Of a stretch of 64,000 bases of DNA, positions 46,237-58,684 are shown one piece after another. Origin of the DNA: Cercis canadensis (lineage: Eukaryota > Streptophyta > Magnoliopsida > Fabales > Fabaceae). Under the pieces are notes generated by a model, which was given only the letters and a program-made list of their open reading frames with translations, had not been told where the DNA came from and did not search any database. The first letter of the stretch is position 1, and each line of letters opens with the position of its first letter. The stretch spans positions 19,022 through 83,021 of the forward strand of contig QAOA01001470.1 of assembly GCA_003255065.1 (NCBI GenBank). Reading direction: 5' to 3'. A program made the translations under genes and the position numbers.

Positions 46237-47097
46237 AAAATCCCAATTCCGGATTCCCACATCATGAAGTAAATGATTTTTATATGTGTTTGTCAATTTT
46301 GCGTTGATTGGATGAACAACTTATTATATGTGTTTTAAAAAGGTAATTTCAACTTATTATATGTGAAATTTTATATTTATAATTTACTTAATTTTTGTGT
46401 GTGATTTTGTGTACTATTTACTGTGAGTTAGCATCAAGATTACTAAGTATGCATTACATATTTTTTTACAACATATGAAGATGATACTATAGGCTAATAG
46501 AAAAATGATGATATAGAATATTTGAAAACTTGATCATGGAACTCCTCTTTATTAAGTATTAATTAATATGCAATGAACCTATCAAGGTGACTATATTACC
46601 GAATACATTATAGTACCTTGATGAAAGAATTATATTATAGTAGCATAATTAATGGAAAATATGGGTGAAATAATGTAATAATAAATAGGAGAGGATTGTT
46701 TCCTTATTAATTATCAAGACTTAAGAAACTAAGAAAGTGGTCAAAAGTGGAAATCAACTTTATTAATGTAATTATAATTCAAAATACATAAATCATTCTA
46801 AATTATCGCAAAAGGAAAGGCTAATTTTTAAGGCCAATGGTTATGATTTGTATTTATATGGAGCTCACCACCGAAATAGGTCAAACTTAAAAACCTTATA
46901 ATTGAAATTATATCCTTCTAATAAGTAGGAAAAAACCTTATAATTTCTAATATATAAATATAGAATAATTTTTCATTGCATGATTGAAGACTATTTACAT
47001 TACCTCATTATTCAATGGAGGAGTTTTAGGTTTTATCATTAAACCTAACATGAACACAAACATAAATAATAGGGAGTGATATTTGTTCAATTTGTTT
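46237..47097. other. Spacer upstream of B3 copy 3 modules
   Basis: AT-rich, without supported features. Confidence 0.4.
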
Positions 47098-47285
47098 TCA
47101 TATAAATACGTCCTAGTAGGCAAAGAATAGCACTAACTCCTGCTCTTTCTCTTCTTACATGCATGCTGTCAATTTCTTTGAAGAGTCTCAAGGTATGTTT
47201 TCTTTTAATGCGTACAATTTTGGGAGAGTCGTCCTGAAATACTCGAATTCAAAAATTAACCCAATTGGGTATACCATCATTCTCA
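47098..47285 (+). promoter_or_regulatory. Promoter plus first-exon module (orphan duplicate)
   Basis: TATA box TATAAATA at 47101. A 5' exon with CTTCTTACATGCATGCTGTCAA and TTTGAAGAGTCTCAAG follows, and a GTATGTTTT donor at 47193. About 185 bp align with 47846-48050 over promoter, exon and intron start. No B3 coding exon follows it before the second module, so it is an orphan 5' module or an alternative promoter of copy 3. Confidence 0.62.
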
Positions 47286-47445
47286 TCCACATGTTTTAGT
47301 TGCAAGCTAATGTGCCATGTATGTGTTTTTATTTTTCTAATTCTGAAACCAAAATAAAACTACAAAAGGAAAGGAATTAAAGAGGTAAGGGCTCTAAAGT
47401 AGGGAAATTGGCTTATTTTTCTGTCAGCGAAGTCAATTTAGTGTA

Positions 47446-47736
47446 TGTCAAGAACCGATTCAACCTAAAAGCTTAAGCTGATAGGTGAAGGCCCATGAAT
47501 GGTTTTATATTTAACACTCCCCCGCACGCGAAAGCCCTTTGGGCTTGAAGCGTGGACAAAACACATGTCCATTTATACCATGTGCTGAAATTTCAATTCA
47601 ATTTAGAAAGTGGAGGCGGAAGGATTTGATCTCCTGACCGTTTGGTCAAAGAGGCTCTGATACCATGTCAAGAACCAATTCAACCTAAAATGTTAAGTTG
47701 ATAGGTGAATGCCCATGAATGGTTTTATATTTAATA
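47446..47736 (-). mobile_element. TRIM (terminal-repeat retrotransposon in miniature), 291 bp
   Basis: Two 71-bp direct terminal repeats (47446-47516 and 47666-47736) begin TGTCAAGAACC on the plus strand. A PBS, GCTCTGATACCA in plus orientation (complement of the tRNA-iMet type TGGTATCAGAGC), lies at 47654-47665 beside the right repeat. A polypurine tract (CTCCCCCGCACGCG in complement) lies at 47517-47530. A perfect 5-bp target duplication GTGTA flanks it (47441-47445, 47737-47741). It has no coding sequence, so it needed enzymes in trans. The repeats differ at about 6 of 71 positions. Confidence 0.93.
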
Positions 47737-47845
47737 GTGTATGAATCCAGAAACAAAGGAAAATACATAAAAAAGATAGAAAAGGAAAATACTACTCTCT
47801 CTTGATTATAAAATTCTAAGGTTTGAGATTTCTTGCATCTTTACG

Positions 47846-48050
47846 CATATAAATACATCCCTGTAGACAAGAAATAACACTCACACTTGTTGTGCCTATT
47901 CTTACATGCCTCTAGCCAATTTATTTGAAGAGTCTGAGGTATGTTTTTTTTTTTTTTTTTTTTTTTNTTTTTTTTTTTTTTGTGTACAATTTGTTTGCAG
48001 TTGTCTTGAAATCCTTGGTCTCAAAAGAATAACCCAACTAGGTATACGAT
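47846..48050 (+). promoter_or_regulatory. Promoter and first exon of B3 copy 3
   Basis: TATA box CATATAAATAC at 47846-47856. The 5' exon carries CTTACATGCCTCTAGCCAA and ends GAGTCTGAG with a GTATG donor at 47939-47943. A long poly-T stretch with an N (47967) follows in the intron. It is the counterpart of 47098-47285. Confidence 0.6.
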
Positions 48051-48216
48051 CTTATTTGTAAATACACATGCAAAACAAAGTGTGTATTTATATAAATCAT
48101 TACTTTGTATATACAAATCTTATTCTGTAGCATCAAATTATAATAAGTACATCCAATGTTGCCTATTGTTTGTGAAGACATGGTTTTGATGAGATCTATG
48201 GCAAAGAAAATGTTTT

Positions 48217-48594
48217 ATGGAGAGCTTGCAAGATTGTTTTGCTGTGCAAATCGCAGAACAAGTGATGACAAGCAAATCAATGGTAACGATTACTACCCAG
48301 CTTAATGATACTTAGACTGTCAAGTTGACGAGTTATGCTATTTATTGAAAATAATAATATCCTCATCCATTTTTTGGAACTTAGATTGTGCCATACCAGA
48401 TTTCAAGGGAACATATGAAGGGGAGAGCGGTTGTCTTAGAGTTGGAATCAACCTTGGTTACTTGGGGAGAAAAATGGGTTGTGTACTATTGGTGTGCTCA
48501 CAATCTGCTTGGCTATGCTGTCTCCATTCAGTTTGGGCTGGATAAGTTCATGGAGGACAACAATTTGAAGATTGGAGATTTTTTTTTTTTTTAA
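48217..48594 (+). CDS. B3-domain protein gene, copy 3 (best-preserved)
   Basis: The first coding exon starts at the ATG at 48217 (MESLQDCFAVQIAEQVMTSK) and ends at 48282. A 102-bp GT-AG intron (48283-48384) sits at the same codon boundary as in copies 1 and 2. The second exon (from 48385) reads IVPYQISREHMKGRAVVLEL, then EKWVVYYW, LGYAVSIQFGLDKFMEDNN and LKIGDFFFF before a TAA at 48592-48594. This covers almost the whole B3 DNA-binding fold, about 91 residues; B3 proteins act as nuclear transcription factors. The TAA comes right after a T-run; in the same frame VKNNNTHLFVIIRD follows to a stop at 48637-48639. That tail looks like the normal last strand, so the stop may be a mutation or a homopolymer error. 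Upstream of the ATG another frame reads MAKKMFYGELARLF and may be the older start. Confidence 0.6.
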
Positions 48595-48639
48595 GTGAAG
48601 AATAACAACACCCACCTATTTGTGATTATTCGAGATTAG

Positions 48640-51600
48640 TCATAATTGATTTACTAATGAAACCGATTACATTTATATTGCTTATGAGTTTGAGTTATGA
48701 GTTTTTATGTTGGTGACATTTTCCACATAATAGAATATTTCAGTTAATTATTAGAATAATCTACTTCTTGGTTTTTCTATAAAAATACAGGTAATCATTA
48801 TTATTTTTTGGAGAAGATTTATGAATAAGTTGAAAATATGGCACTAGGGCGCTCCGATTCTGTCATTTTTGGCCGGTTGAGCCTTCCAAAGCCCGAAACA
48901 AGCACATGAACCCTAAATCTTCATGCTTTGCTTCTTGGCTTGTAACTTGAGCCAAAAACTCCTCAATCAACCCTCCAAAAGCTGCTTGCATCGTCTTTGT
49001 TGGCCATGGCTCATTCAGAGTCTTGTTGGTGCTTCTTTGATTCTCATCATATATATGTTCAATTCAGCTAGACCACCTATAGGTATAGTTTGAGGTTTTG
49101 AGCATATAATGTCCTCAAGGACAAGCAAGGTAGATATGTCATTCATCCCATATTTTATTCTTTTAACTTTGGAACTGCATATATAGTTTAATATAAGATT
49201 TCGTTGTACTTATGAGGTTGTCATACACCACACCTATCTAGCTTAATAACTCCTAATTCTGCATAACATGGCTCCATTGCTCTCACATCTTTATTGAATT
49301 GCAGAGATTTGAAATCTTTAACCAAAAAAGAGAAAGAGTCACATAAGAAGAGTTATTACTCCCCTAATTTGAACTTGTAGTAGTTACCACAAAATATGGT
49401 CCAAGAAAAGCTTTTCATTTAATTCACATGCCTCTTTATTCTTTATACACGTGGGGATTAAACTTAAGACCTCTATCCAAACATGAAACTCCATCGAAAA
49501 CCACCTAAGTAAGCCTAAGTAGTGGTAATTCACTAGCCCTTTAATATACAAAAAAAAACTAATTAAGAACTTGATGCTCAAACAATATACATTAACACTT
49601 CATTCTCTCTTCCTTTGCATATAGATAACAGGGAAAAAATGTTGCCTTCAATTAGTTGCCTTTAGTAATAAAAGACTACTACACCATAGATATGCATGGT
49701 TAAATAACAGTTAAATATCTCATAATTACACGAGAAAAAAAATAGAAGACAAGGGGAGTAAAAAGAGAAAGAAATTGCCAACAATATGAACATCATTGAA
49801 AATGAAACATATGAAGTAGGAGTGATACAATTGTGACTCCATTTGCATGCATAAAAGAAAATCTGGCACTAAAGAAACTCGCCTACCATATGTCAAGAGT
49901 ACTTTAAGTGAACTTGGCCACTTTGTCTCCCTTATAAACTTAAGCGACTTCAAAGTTGAACCCATTATTTTTGTCCTAAATGTCCATAAAATATTAAGAT
50001 TGACCACCTAAATCATCATCAATCTCTCTATACATAACCCTTAGTTAGCTTCTTACTTACATAATGTGAGACCATTTCAGAGAAACGCTATCAAATCTCT
50101 TTGCTTCTAACGAGTCAACCAAAATCCCTCACTCACTAGTTTTGGTTTCCTTTATTAAGCTTTAATCCATAGTTCTCCCATAGTTGTATTGTAGCAATTG
50201 AGCTTACAAAGGGAGAGATTAAAGAATTGTAAATCCAGTATATTGACATTTATCCACTGTAATTCCTTAACATTGGTCTTCCGAAGTAGGAGACTTACCC
50301 ACTTGAAGTTGAAGCTTTTTGCCCAACAGATTCATACAATAATTGAATGGTTTCCCTCTAACTCTGTCTTTCTTGCGTTGGTGTTTTTGTTTTGCAGGAG
50401 TTTAATTAAAAAAAAAAAAATTGGTTTATGTTCAATAATGATTATTTTTTTGCTATTTTCCTATGCATATCTATCTAAATTGCCGCTTGATCAGTTCAGT
50501 ATTTATTTCTACGGTNGTTTTTTTTTTTTTTTTTTTTTGTGAATAACAATGCTGGATTTGATTTCATCCCTGAAAGAAATTTATTTGCCCTTTGTAGGTA
50601 ACTCTCTATACCTATTCCATTTTAGACTCCCAAGCTTTTTCCTTCATATATAATCTTAATTAGTACTTCTTTCTATTGTTTTTTGTCCTAATAAAAACAA
50701 TTTATTGTATCATGTTTTTCCTCCCTTTTTTCATGGGTTCATGAAGGAGAAGAGCTAAGGAATGATTTTCATACTGGATTTCTATAGGATAAACCCTAAC
50801 AAGTAAGTCTACTAAATTTAAGGTACGTACTGAGCTCTTCATAGGACTTTCTTTTTCTTAAATTCCTATTTTGAAATCAATTTGGTTTGAGGTAACATCA
50901 ACGTTTTTCCAAGAAATTTTTTTTTGACTTTTATCATTAATTTATTGAAGTTCTATCCATTGAAGGATTAAATTTAGATGTCCATATTAGAAGATTGAAG
51001 CTCTTGATATCCACCATGTGATACCTCTTCAATATAGACATAATTTGGTTGTTGATGTGAATCTTTCATTATCTTGGAACATCTATTTATCTTTAGTTCT
51101 TTGTACTTGATTTATATTAGATTCTTATTTTTCTATCCTCTTATTGATTATACACGAGCAGTTTAAGGATATGGATGTGAATATTTTGAAATGTTAAGAT
51201 GACTATTTGTTTTGATTAAATGCCTTCTATACAACCATTAAATGTACTCAGTTTAAATTACTTATCCTACTATTTTTCACCATAGTAGAAACATGATCAT
51301 TTTGTATGATTTATAAATAGACACCTATAATGGATAAATTTTTATTTGGAAGCAACAATTTAAGTCAACAAAATTTGACACAAAATTCTCAATATTGTTT
51401 ATTTGCTATTATATATTCAACATTTTGAATTTTAGCCTCTTTTAAATTTTTGTTTTGTTGTTCACTACATTGTTTTAGTGACAAAAAATATATTATATAT
51501 TGTTCAAATACATATAGATGATGTTGTCTTATGTTTCCTTACTGTGACATATATTAAAGCCGTATATTTAGCTTATATTTTTTAAGGATATTCATAGATC

Positions 51601-52070
51601 TAGACTATTAACCATATGTGGTGAAGGATTAAGAATATCGACAGAAAAAATGGAAAAACATAGTTGCAAAAGTCCAAGAGTTCATCACCCTCTAACAAAG
51701 AACGAAGATAAAAAAAAAAAAAAAAAAAAAAANTCTTGATCAATTAGGTGCTAATTGCTTTGCTATATATATATATATATATATATATATCTTTTAACCC
51801 ATCAATTGATACAATTATCTTCATACTATGTTATAGTAACATAAGGATACTTTTAAAATCGAGTTGTTGCATTTGAGATTTAATTTTGTTTAAGCAATTG
51901 TTATCAAAAATATATGTATGATTTTTTCATGATCGATCCATGAAGCATCCAACATTTCTATTAGAAATCCCAAGTATAGAAGAGTACCTTTTAGTAATGG
52001 TAACTCTTTTTCTATGTGCATTTGGTTGTTTCATATTTTATTTAGTGACTTTATCAAGTATGGTTCTATC
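48640..52070. other. Long interval without recognised genes
   Basis: AT-rich, with short degenerate frames only. Poly-T or poly-A runs next to N occur at 50516 and 51733, and an (AT)n microsatellite at 51764-51790. The patch at 48840-49040 (GC-richer, GCTTGTAACTTGAGCC) looks repeat-derived, but I cannot place it. Confidence 0.45.
51764..51790. repeat. (AT)n microsatellite
   Basis: About 13 AT units. Confidence 0.95.
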
Positions 52071-52075
52071 ATTGA

Positions 52076-53970
52076 TTGAATACAGTTCTTACTCCAAGTC
52101 CGATTGATGCGCGTCACCATGAACCAATAATAGGATCAACTAATACACCAACCATAGTACCTTTAATAAACAAACAATCAATGACTACGTCTTCAACATT
52201 AAGAAGCATGCACATCCTTGGTGGTGGAATTATTCGAGGATCAGGGATTAATAAAATAGTCAGTGCATATACTTCATCAAAAACACAAGACATGGGAAAA
52301 AAATGTGATGAATCCTTACACAACTAATAATAATGTAATTTCTCATTCTCTTGGGATTCATTGTTGTACCCCGGGGTTACGTCCTATACGATAAACTAGG
52401 GTCAACTTACACCATCGTCTTTCACTCCAAGGCAAGTAAATCATGTCAATCTTAGACAAGACAGATGTGCATCATCCACTCCTTCTAATTGTTTGAGGTA
52501 TGCATCTCATTACTTTTGTTTCTTCAACATTTAGCACATACACTTAATCTATAAAATTTTTGATCCAATTTAATTTTTAATATTTATCTATTTGCTAATC
52601 TAAACTGATTACAACTCGTATAAATAGTCTATAATATACCCTCCGTGAAATAATAATGTGTCAAACAAGCACAATTACAACAGATCACCATAGTGGTAAT
52701 GTTGCAGGCATTGCAATTGGGAAATGTACGTAAATAATATGTTGAATTAAAAAAAATGCACATTTTTTATATGATCCCCACAATTTATAAACTTATGTAA
52801 TGTGCAAATACCTTATAAAATTAACAAAAAATGCCCCCGCAATATCGCCGACGAATCGTGATACCAACAAAGCACTATCAGCAAGAGTGTCAGTTATGAG
52901 TAAAAACTATCAGGGGGTCAACAAAGATGCAATAGTGTGTACTAATGAAAATTGTATGTTTTAAGTTATATTTGTACAACAATTTATTTAATTATTTGAA
53001 TCTTCATTTTACAGTAAACAATAAATCAATCAACAAGTTTGATCAAACTTATGGTAGCAAATACATAAGTAAATTAAGCATGATTCTACACTCACTACAA
53101 ACCAATAGACTTAATTTTAATGAAACTCCTGATGTGGAGAACATGAGAAACAATAATGTTCAAATGTCAACCATAAATGCAACGATCTCTATCATCCAGA
53201 GAGGTACTCACATTGGTTTGTTATTGATGTATATTTTGTTTACGTTTAATACACTTATATTGATCAAGGAAAAATATACTTTCACATGCGAACTCAAAAT
53301 TACACAAGTCTTCCTACACTACAATTTTCAAAAGAAACACGAGCTTCAAGAATGAATATTATTAGATAGAAACGTCACAGCTATCACCACACAGACAAGG
53401 GTCTGTATCAATAAGAGATGTATACAAATTCTATATTCATCTTTTTTTGTAACTATATTATTTATTTCATGTGTCTTAACTATATAGAAAACACACTGCC
53501 TAATCATCAAGGAAGTATGATCATACAATCACTACAATCAAATATAATAGATTTTGATGAGACCGCTAATGTTGAGGATTTGACAGAAGTTGACAATAAA
53601 ATTGAGACTATTGACCCATCGATTGGGTTAACACAAATAAGTACATGTAAGCTCACCTCACAAGAAGACAATAATATCAATTCAATCATATATTTTATAA
53701 TCTCTTTTGTGTTTAGAAAATTATATTAATGTGTTATAGAATGAGTCTAATAACAATCTTAATACATAAGGTAAACATGCATAGTTATTTATCTCTATAT
53801 TTCATATATTAGTTTTTATCTCGTGAGATACGATATGATTTACAACAGATTCGATTGATGAATAAATAGATGACATCCAAACTAATTCAACATATGAAAA
53901 TCATAACTATACCAATGATGATACACACCCAAGTATGATACAAATAGTGTATCTCATTGAACAATTCAGG
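52076..53970 (+). other. Unrecognised multi-exon-like locus with duplicated exons
   Basis: A series of short open segments is separated by AT-rich intron-like gaps. They are 52076-52327 (ARHHEPIIGSTNTPTIVPL, SMHILGGGIIRG), about 52682-52730 (ITTDHHSGNVAGIAIGK), about 52830-52920 (NAPAISPTNRDTNKALS), 53015-53206 (MILHSLQTNRLNFNETPDVE), 53490-53650 (MIIQSLQSNIIDFDETANVE) and 53850-53970. Segments four and five are clear duplicates of each other, at protein and DNA level. No known domain is recognised. It may be the variable amino-terminal exon series of a transposon gene or a decayed host gene. Its exon boundaries are guesses. Confidence 0.35.
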
Positions 53971-54312
53971 CCGATTTAGTCTACTGTAATTCTGGTATTT
54001 CTTGGTGTCCTGTTATATATTGGTTGTGCAGGTTGAATCTCATACAATTGGCGCAATTTGTGAAGAGGTGAAGAAGATACTCAACCATAGGAACAACCAA
54101 GTATGACCTATCATTTAGACATTATTGCAAGCCTAAGAGATTAACATGGACGCTTCATCCATTTCTAATGTCCTGTTGTCTTTCTACAGTAACCTTGTTA
54201 GGACCATATAGAAATACAAGTGTTTATCACATTCTTGTTTGATAATAATAAACTATTAATTATACATTAGAATATCATTTATTTTCTCTAACAAGAACTA
54301 TTAACAGACACT

Positions 54313-54790
54313 ATCATCTATTGCGCTTTACAACCTTTATTGAAATCTATCATATTTTTTTCATTGTGATTTCAACTAATAATTATGGCATTTACCATAA
54401 CGTTTATTTATCCACTTATTATGCACTTACATATGTATGCACATTATTGATTACATTCTACTTGAATCAATCACAATATATAACACTATATTAGTTAGAA
54501 TTATTGTAATCGATTGGGCTTTGCAACTTTTATTCAAATCTATCAATTCTTTTCGATTTGATTTTGGCTAGTAATTATGATTTTTACTGTAAGGTTGATT
54601 CATCCGTTTAATGTTATGCACCTACATGTGTATCAACTTTACTAATTACATTGTCACAATCAATCACATCATATTACATTATATCAGCCAAAATTATTAT
54701 CATTTATTTTTTTATTCAACTTCTACTCAAATCTATTAGTAAATTTTCATAATTAAATTCACTAGTAATTATGACTTGATTTATATAATA
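54313..54790. repeat. 193-bp tandem repeat, about 2.5 copies
   Basis: The block CAACCTTTATTGAAATCTAT (54331) recurs as CAACTTTTATTCAAATCTAT (54524) and CAACTTCTACTCAAATCTAT (54717), each exactly 193 bp apart. The sequence between (TAATTATG.., TATGCAC.TACAT.TGTAT.., ATTACATT..) is conserved in step. Confidence 0.85.
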
Positions 54791-56335
54791 TATAATCATG
54801 TAACCAATTAGATAATTTAGGTGTACGTCATGCTCTCCATGACTAAAACTTCTATTTTGTTTGCCACATATTCTTAGTAGTAACTATATAACACAAGTAT
54901 ATACATATTATATCATTACAAATAGTTCATCATCAACATATTCTAGAGTCATATAAATCAGACTAAAAATTATACACAATCATGTCAATTTATGGATCAA
55001 GTATATAGTTATAAGAAGTAATTTAATGTAACAAATTTGATATCATCTTAGAGCCACATGACCTTTAATGTAACAGAATTTGATCATATTTATCTTAAAA
55101 AATAATTGGAGAATAAGATGTAATAAATGTTACTAGTCATATTTAAGAGGAGTTTGAAAATATAATAAGACCTTAATAAAAGTAACTGAGTAATTGCCTC
55201 TATTATGATAGTAACTACTAATATTTACTTTTTCTTATGTCCATATTCTACATCTTCATAATTAAAATATATCAATAAAAAAAGAGTTGTTAAGATCATA
55301 GAGTGAATGAGAGAGTTGATATATTGAAACTAGATAGTGAATAGTTGAGTTAGAAGATTAATTGAAGAATATTTTATCACAAGTTGCTTACCTAATCCTT
55401 AAACAGCCATTTGAAAATAGACATCTTGCTTATTTGCTAAAAACTCTCCAATATATATTACCAAATCACATGCTCTAATCAATACTAGTTGTTGTATTAT
55501 AAATTTCTCTATGTCTTACAATAACATCTAATCAGACTTTTTTGTTTGCATTCCTCTAGACTAATGTTCTCATCCACTGAAGTAGATGTAGTTTATAGGA
55601 AGTTTAACCCTTTTATCAATTTTATAAAACGATCTTTCTTATGATAGATACAACCATAATTGCATAAAAATGATAATAATCATACTTGTGAACTACAAGC
55701 ACTAGTTAATAATGATTCATCTAGAAACTTTGATGTTGAGAAGAACTTCATTATTACTTGAAAATAACTTTCATAGTTATATGATTTATAATTATGGGTT
55801 ACAAGACCATAACGTTAAGGATACTTGTCACGACCTCTAAGAATGATTCCTTATGTCCAAATAAAAAGAAAAAATTTAATTACGATATATATTTGTACCA
55901 CCAATATTATGTCACTTACTTTCTAATTATGGTCTCTAAAAATGGTTTATTTTTTCGGCAATTTCACTAAATCCAACAAACACTATATTAAGTAATTAGA
56001 AGTCTTCGCTACAAATTATATAAATTGTAGGGTATGGCATAAAATAATTACGAAGAATGCACTTCTACCTAATGTCATTTAAACAAAATTTATTTTTACT
56101 TAAAAAATGAGGAAGACAAAAATGAATAAAAAATATCCACACATGAGATAAAGTAAACATAACAGTCCTCATTGAAAACAAGGCCTAACCAAAAAACCTT
56201 TGGATTTAAAATGTGAATGTTTATGATTCATTTCAAAAGCGTAATCAATATTTTTGCCAAAATTTCCTTTTCAAACCAATGCATATATTAGCTTCTTCCC
56301 AAAATGTGTAACCATCTATACTGATTAATAAATTT
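54791..56335. other. AT-rich interval, nothing recognised
   Basis: No frame above noise, no terminal repeats and no simple repeat beyond short runs. Confidence 0.5.
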
Positions 56336-56830
56336 AAGAGTAAACTTACATTTATATCCCTAAAAGATTCAAACTCTATTAAAATAGTTCTTGAAATATC
56401 AATAACTATATAGTAGTTCTTCAATTATTCGACATCCATAACAAAATAGTTCACTGTTAATGGGGTATGTTAACTAGTGATGAAATTGCTGATGTGTCGT
56501 CATTAACTGCTTGCGTGGCACATTAAAATCCTATTTGAAATTCTTCTAATGGCCAATGCAATAGCTAAGATGAAAAATAAGGTTAAATAAATGATTGAAA
56601 AAAAATAAAGCAATTTTGAATGACGTGGTCCCCTTGAGTTAGGGCTGAACGACGTCATTCTCATATGAGGAAATATTTCTTTCCTCCTTTGCAATTTTGA
56701 ACAACAAAGAACTCTAATAGCTCTCTGAAACTCAACATCAAAGAGAAGAAAACTGGCGTAGGAAAAGTGCAAGAAGAACTTGTTCATTTACAGATTTTAG
56801 TACGAGAAGAAAAGCAACAGAGTTTTTGAC
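56336..56830. other. Mutator-like terminal sequence (single end)
   Basis: The text pattern ATATCCCTAAAAGATTCAAACT... then GATGTGTCGTCATTAACTGC..GCGTGGCACATTAAAAT..TGACGTGGTC..AACGACGTCATTCTCAT resembles long terminal regions of plant Mutator-like elements. It also shares wording with 60785-61100. No second end or 9-bp duplication was identified. Confidence 0.35.
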
Positions 56831-57451
56831 ATATTGGTTTTCTGTGTTTGTGTTGTCTCAATTTTTTAAAAATCTGCACCATGCAAGTTTATTTGTATCA
56901 TATAGTGTTTGGTATGTGATTAGTTTAAATGAGATTAGTTTAATCTTGTGTTGATAGTGTATTTTGTAAATCTGCACCTTGAGTATAGTTTGTTAGAATA
57001 AGTAGTCAATAATGGTGGCTATATTAGGCATGAGTAGGTTGTTGTAGTGGTCCATTTATATGCGCACATGCAATTGTCATATTGATGTTGTATTTGTGTT
57101 TTAGCACATTTAGAGGACATGTTTTTTTTGTTCTATGCAATAGTGGTCTCTATTTTGAAATAAAGGCATAAGGCAATTTTGCATTTACTATAAAGTATAC
57201 TTACTTTTGACATTTGGCTACAATTTTATCTTAAAGTAAGTATCGTAATAATAATCGTGAAGGTGTAAGTTGGATCAATTTAGTCAATAGTGAAAAGGAA
57301 CAGTTTGACTAGATGTATTGTATAGCTAATCAACTTGAGTACTAAATTTTTCTAACAAGAAGTCAATAGTCCATTATTAATCTCAACATATGTTTTAAAA
57401 AAATCACTTGTTGCTAGCTGACTTGAAGACTAAATTATTCTAGGTAAATGA
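56831..57451. other. AT-rich interval, nothing recognised
   Basis: Intron-like T-rich text with no supported feature. Confidence 0.4.
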
Positions 57452-58432
57452 CACTACAAGAAACTTGCCATATAGCCACGGACAAAAATTGTCTCTACAA
57501 GTCAAAAACTATTGGTAAAAGTTACTTGGGGCTACTCTAACAGAAATTTTGGCTGTCCACTTTAGCATTGTCACTATAACTATATAGCAATGAATATGGT
57601 TTGTTAGTATAACTCAATTGGTGTTTTATGAATGATTTTAAGTCTTTGTTGAAATTTTTATGTAACTTATAGTGACACAAATTTTTTTTTTGTCTCTAAA
57701 TTTTTTCCAACACGTCTATGTAAGTTATATTGATGAGGTGATTGTTATTGTTGTTGCTATAAACTTATAATGATAGTTATTAGAACTATTGCAATTGATT
57801 TATATTGATGATTTTTAATTCCATTAAGTTAAGATAGTAGATTTTTAAAGACATAAGTTTTCCGTTACTAAAGTTTTAAAATTAATTAAAAAAATTTAAG
57901 ATAATTAATTTTTAGAGACAGGAGTTTTCCGTCACTAAAGTTTAATTAATTTAAAAAAAATGTAGCAGTTTAGACTAGAGCTATCAATTTGGGTTAGCCC
58001 CATCAGGTTGGCCTAGCCTGCCATGCAAATGAGGTGGGTTAAGTTCATGTAATAGTAGCTCGTTTAGAAGCAGGCTTATAAATCTGCCCCGTTTGAGTTA
58101 CGGGTTTGAGGCAAGTAGGGACAAGTTAACCCGTTGGATAATTTTTTTTTAAAAAAAAAAAAACTAGAGAAATACCTAAACGGCTGAACCCCAATTCATT
58201 TCTCCCATCTATGCTCTACAACTATGATTTCTTGACCAATCATTTTGTTGATGAAAATTGAAAATTGAATAGTAAAATACTTAAGTTTTACTCATATATA
58301 TCATCTACAATCATGAGTTAAATTAGCTGCAAAATTGAATGAAAATTTTTAAGGAATGGGGGATTGAGTAAAAGTTTTTTCTCTGACTTTGAATAATGCA
58401 TCTAGTAATGACAATATGCAAGATATTTTAAA

Positions 58433-58684
58433 GGAGAAAGTCTAAAAACCCCCCATTGAACTATATACTTTGTGTGTTTTACCCCTCATGCTTTAAAAAC
58501 GTAGGGAATACCTCATTCAACTACTAAAATGTGTGTCTTACCCCCGAGACCCAAACAGACGTCCAAAAATAGACTAAAAATCTCACGCGCATGGCACGTG
58601 GAATGTTTAATATGGGCCATAGTGCAATTTAGGGGTAAAACGCAAAAAGTGTATAGTTCAATGGAGGTTTTTTAGACCTTTTTC
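58433..58684. mobile_element. Foldback MITE, Mutator-type, 252 bp (copy 2)
   Basis: The ends GGAGAAAGTCTAAAAACC and complement GAAAAAGGTCTAAAAAACC flank a core with CATGCTTTAAAAACGTAGG and CTTACCCCCGAGACCC. A perfect 9-bp duplication TATTTTAAA flanks it (58424-58432, 58685-58693). It is the same family as 38293-38709 but lacks much of the right arm's interior. Confidence 0.88.

Noticed and set aside
49726-50542. Frames around 49.7-50.5 kb as genes
   Set aside because: Phe/Leu-rich chance frames, one running into a poly-T with N; no domain or splice pattern.
52114-52323. Minus-strand frame opposite the 52.1-kb exon-like segment
   Set aside because: Shadow of the plus-strand frame; no splice context.
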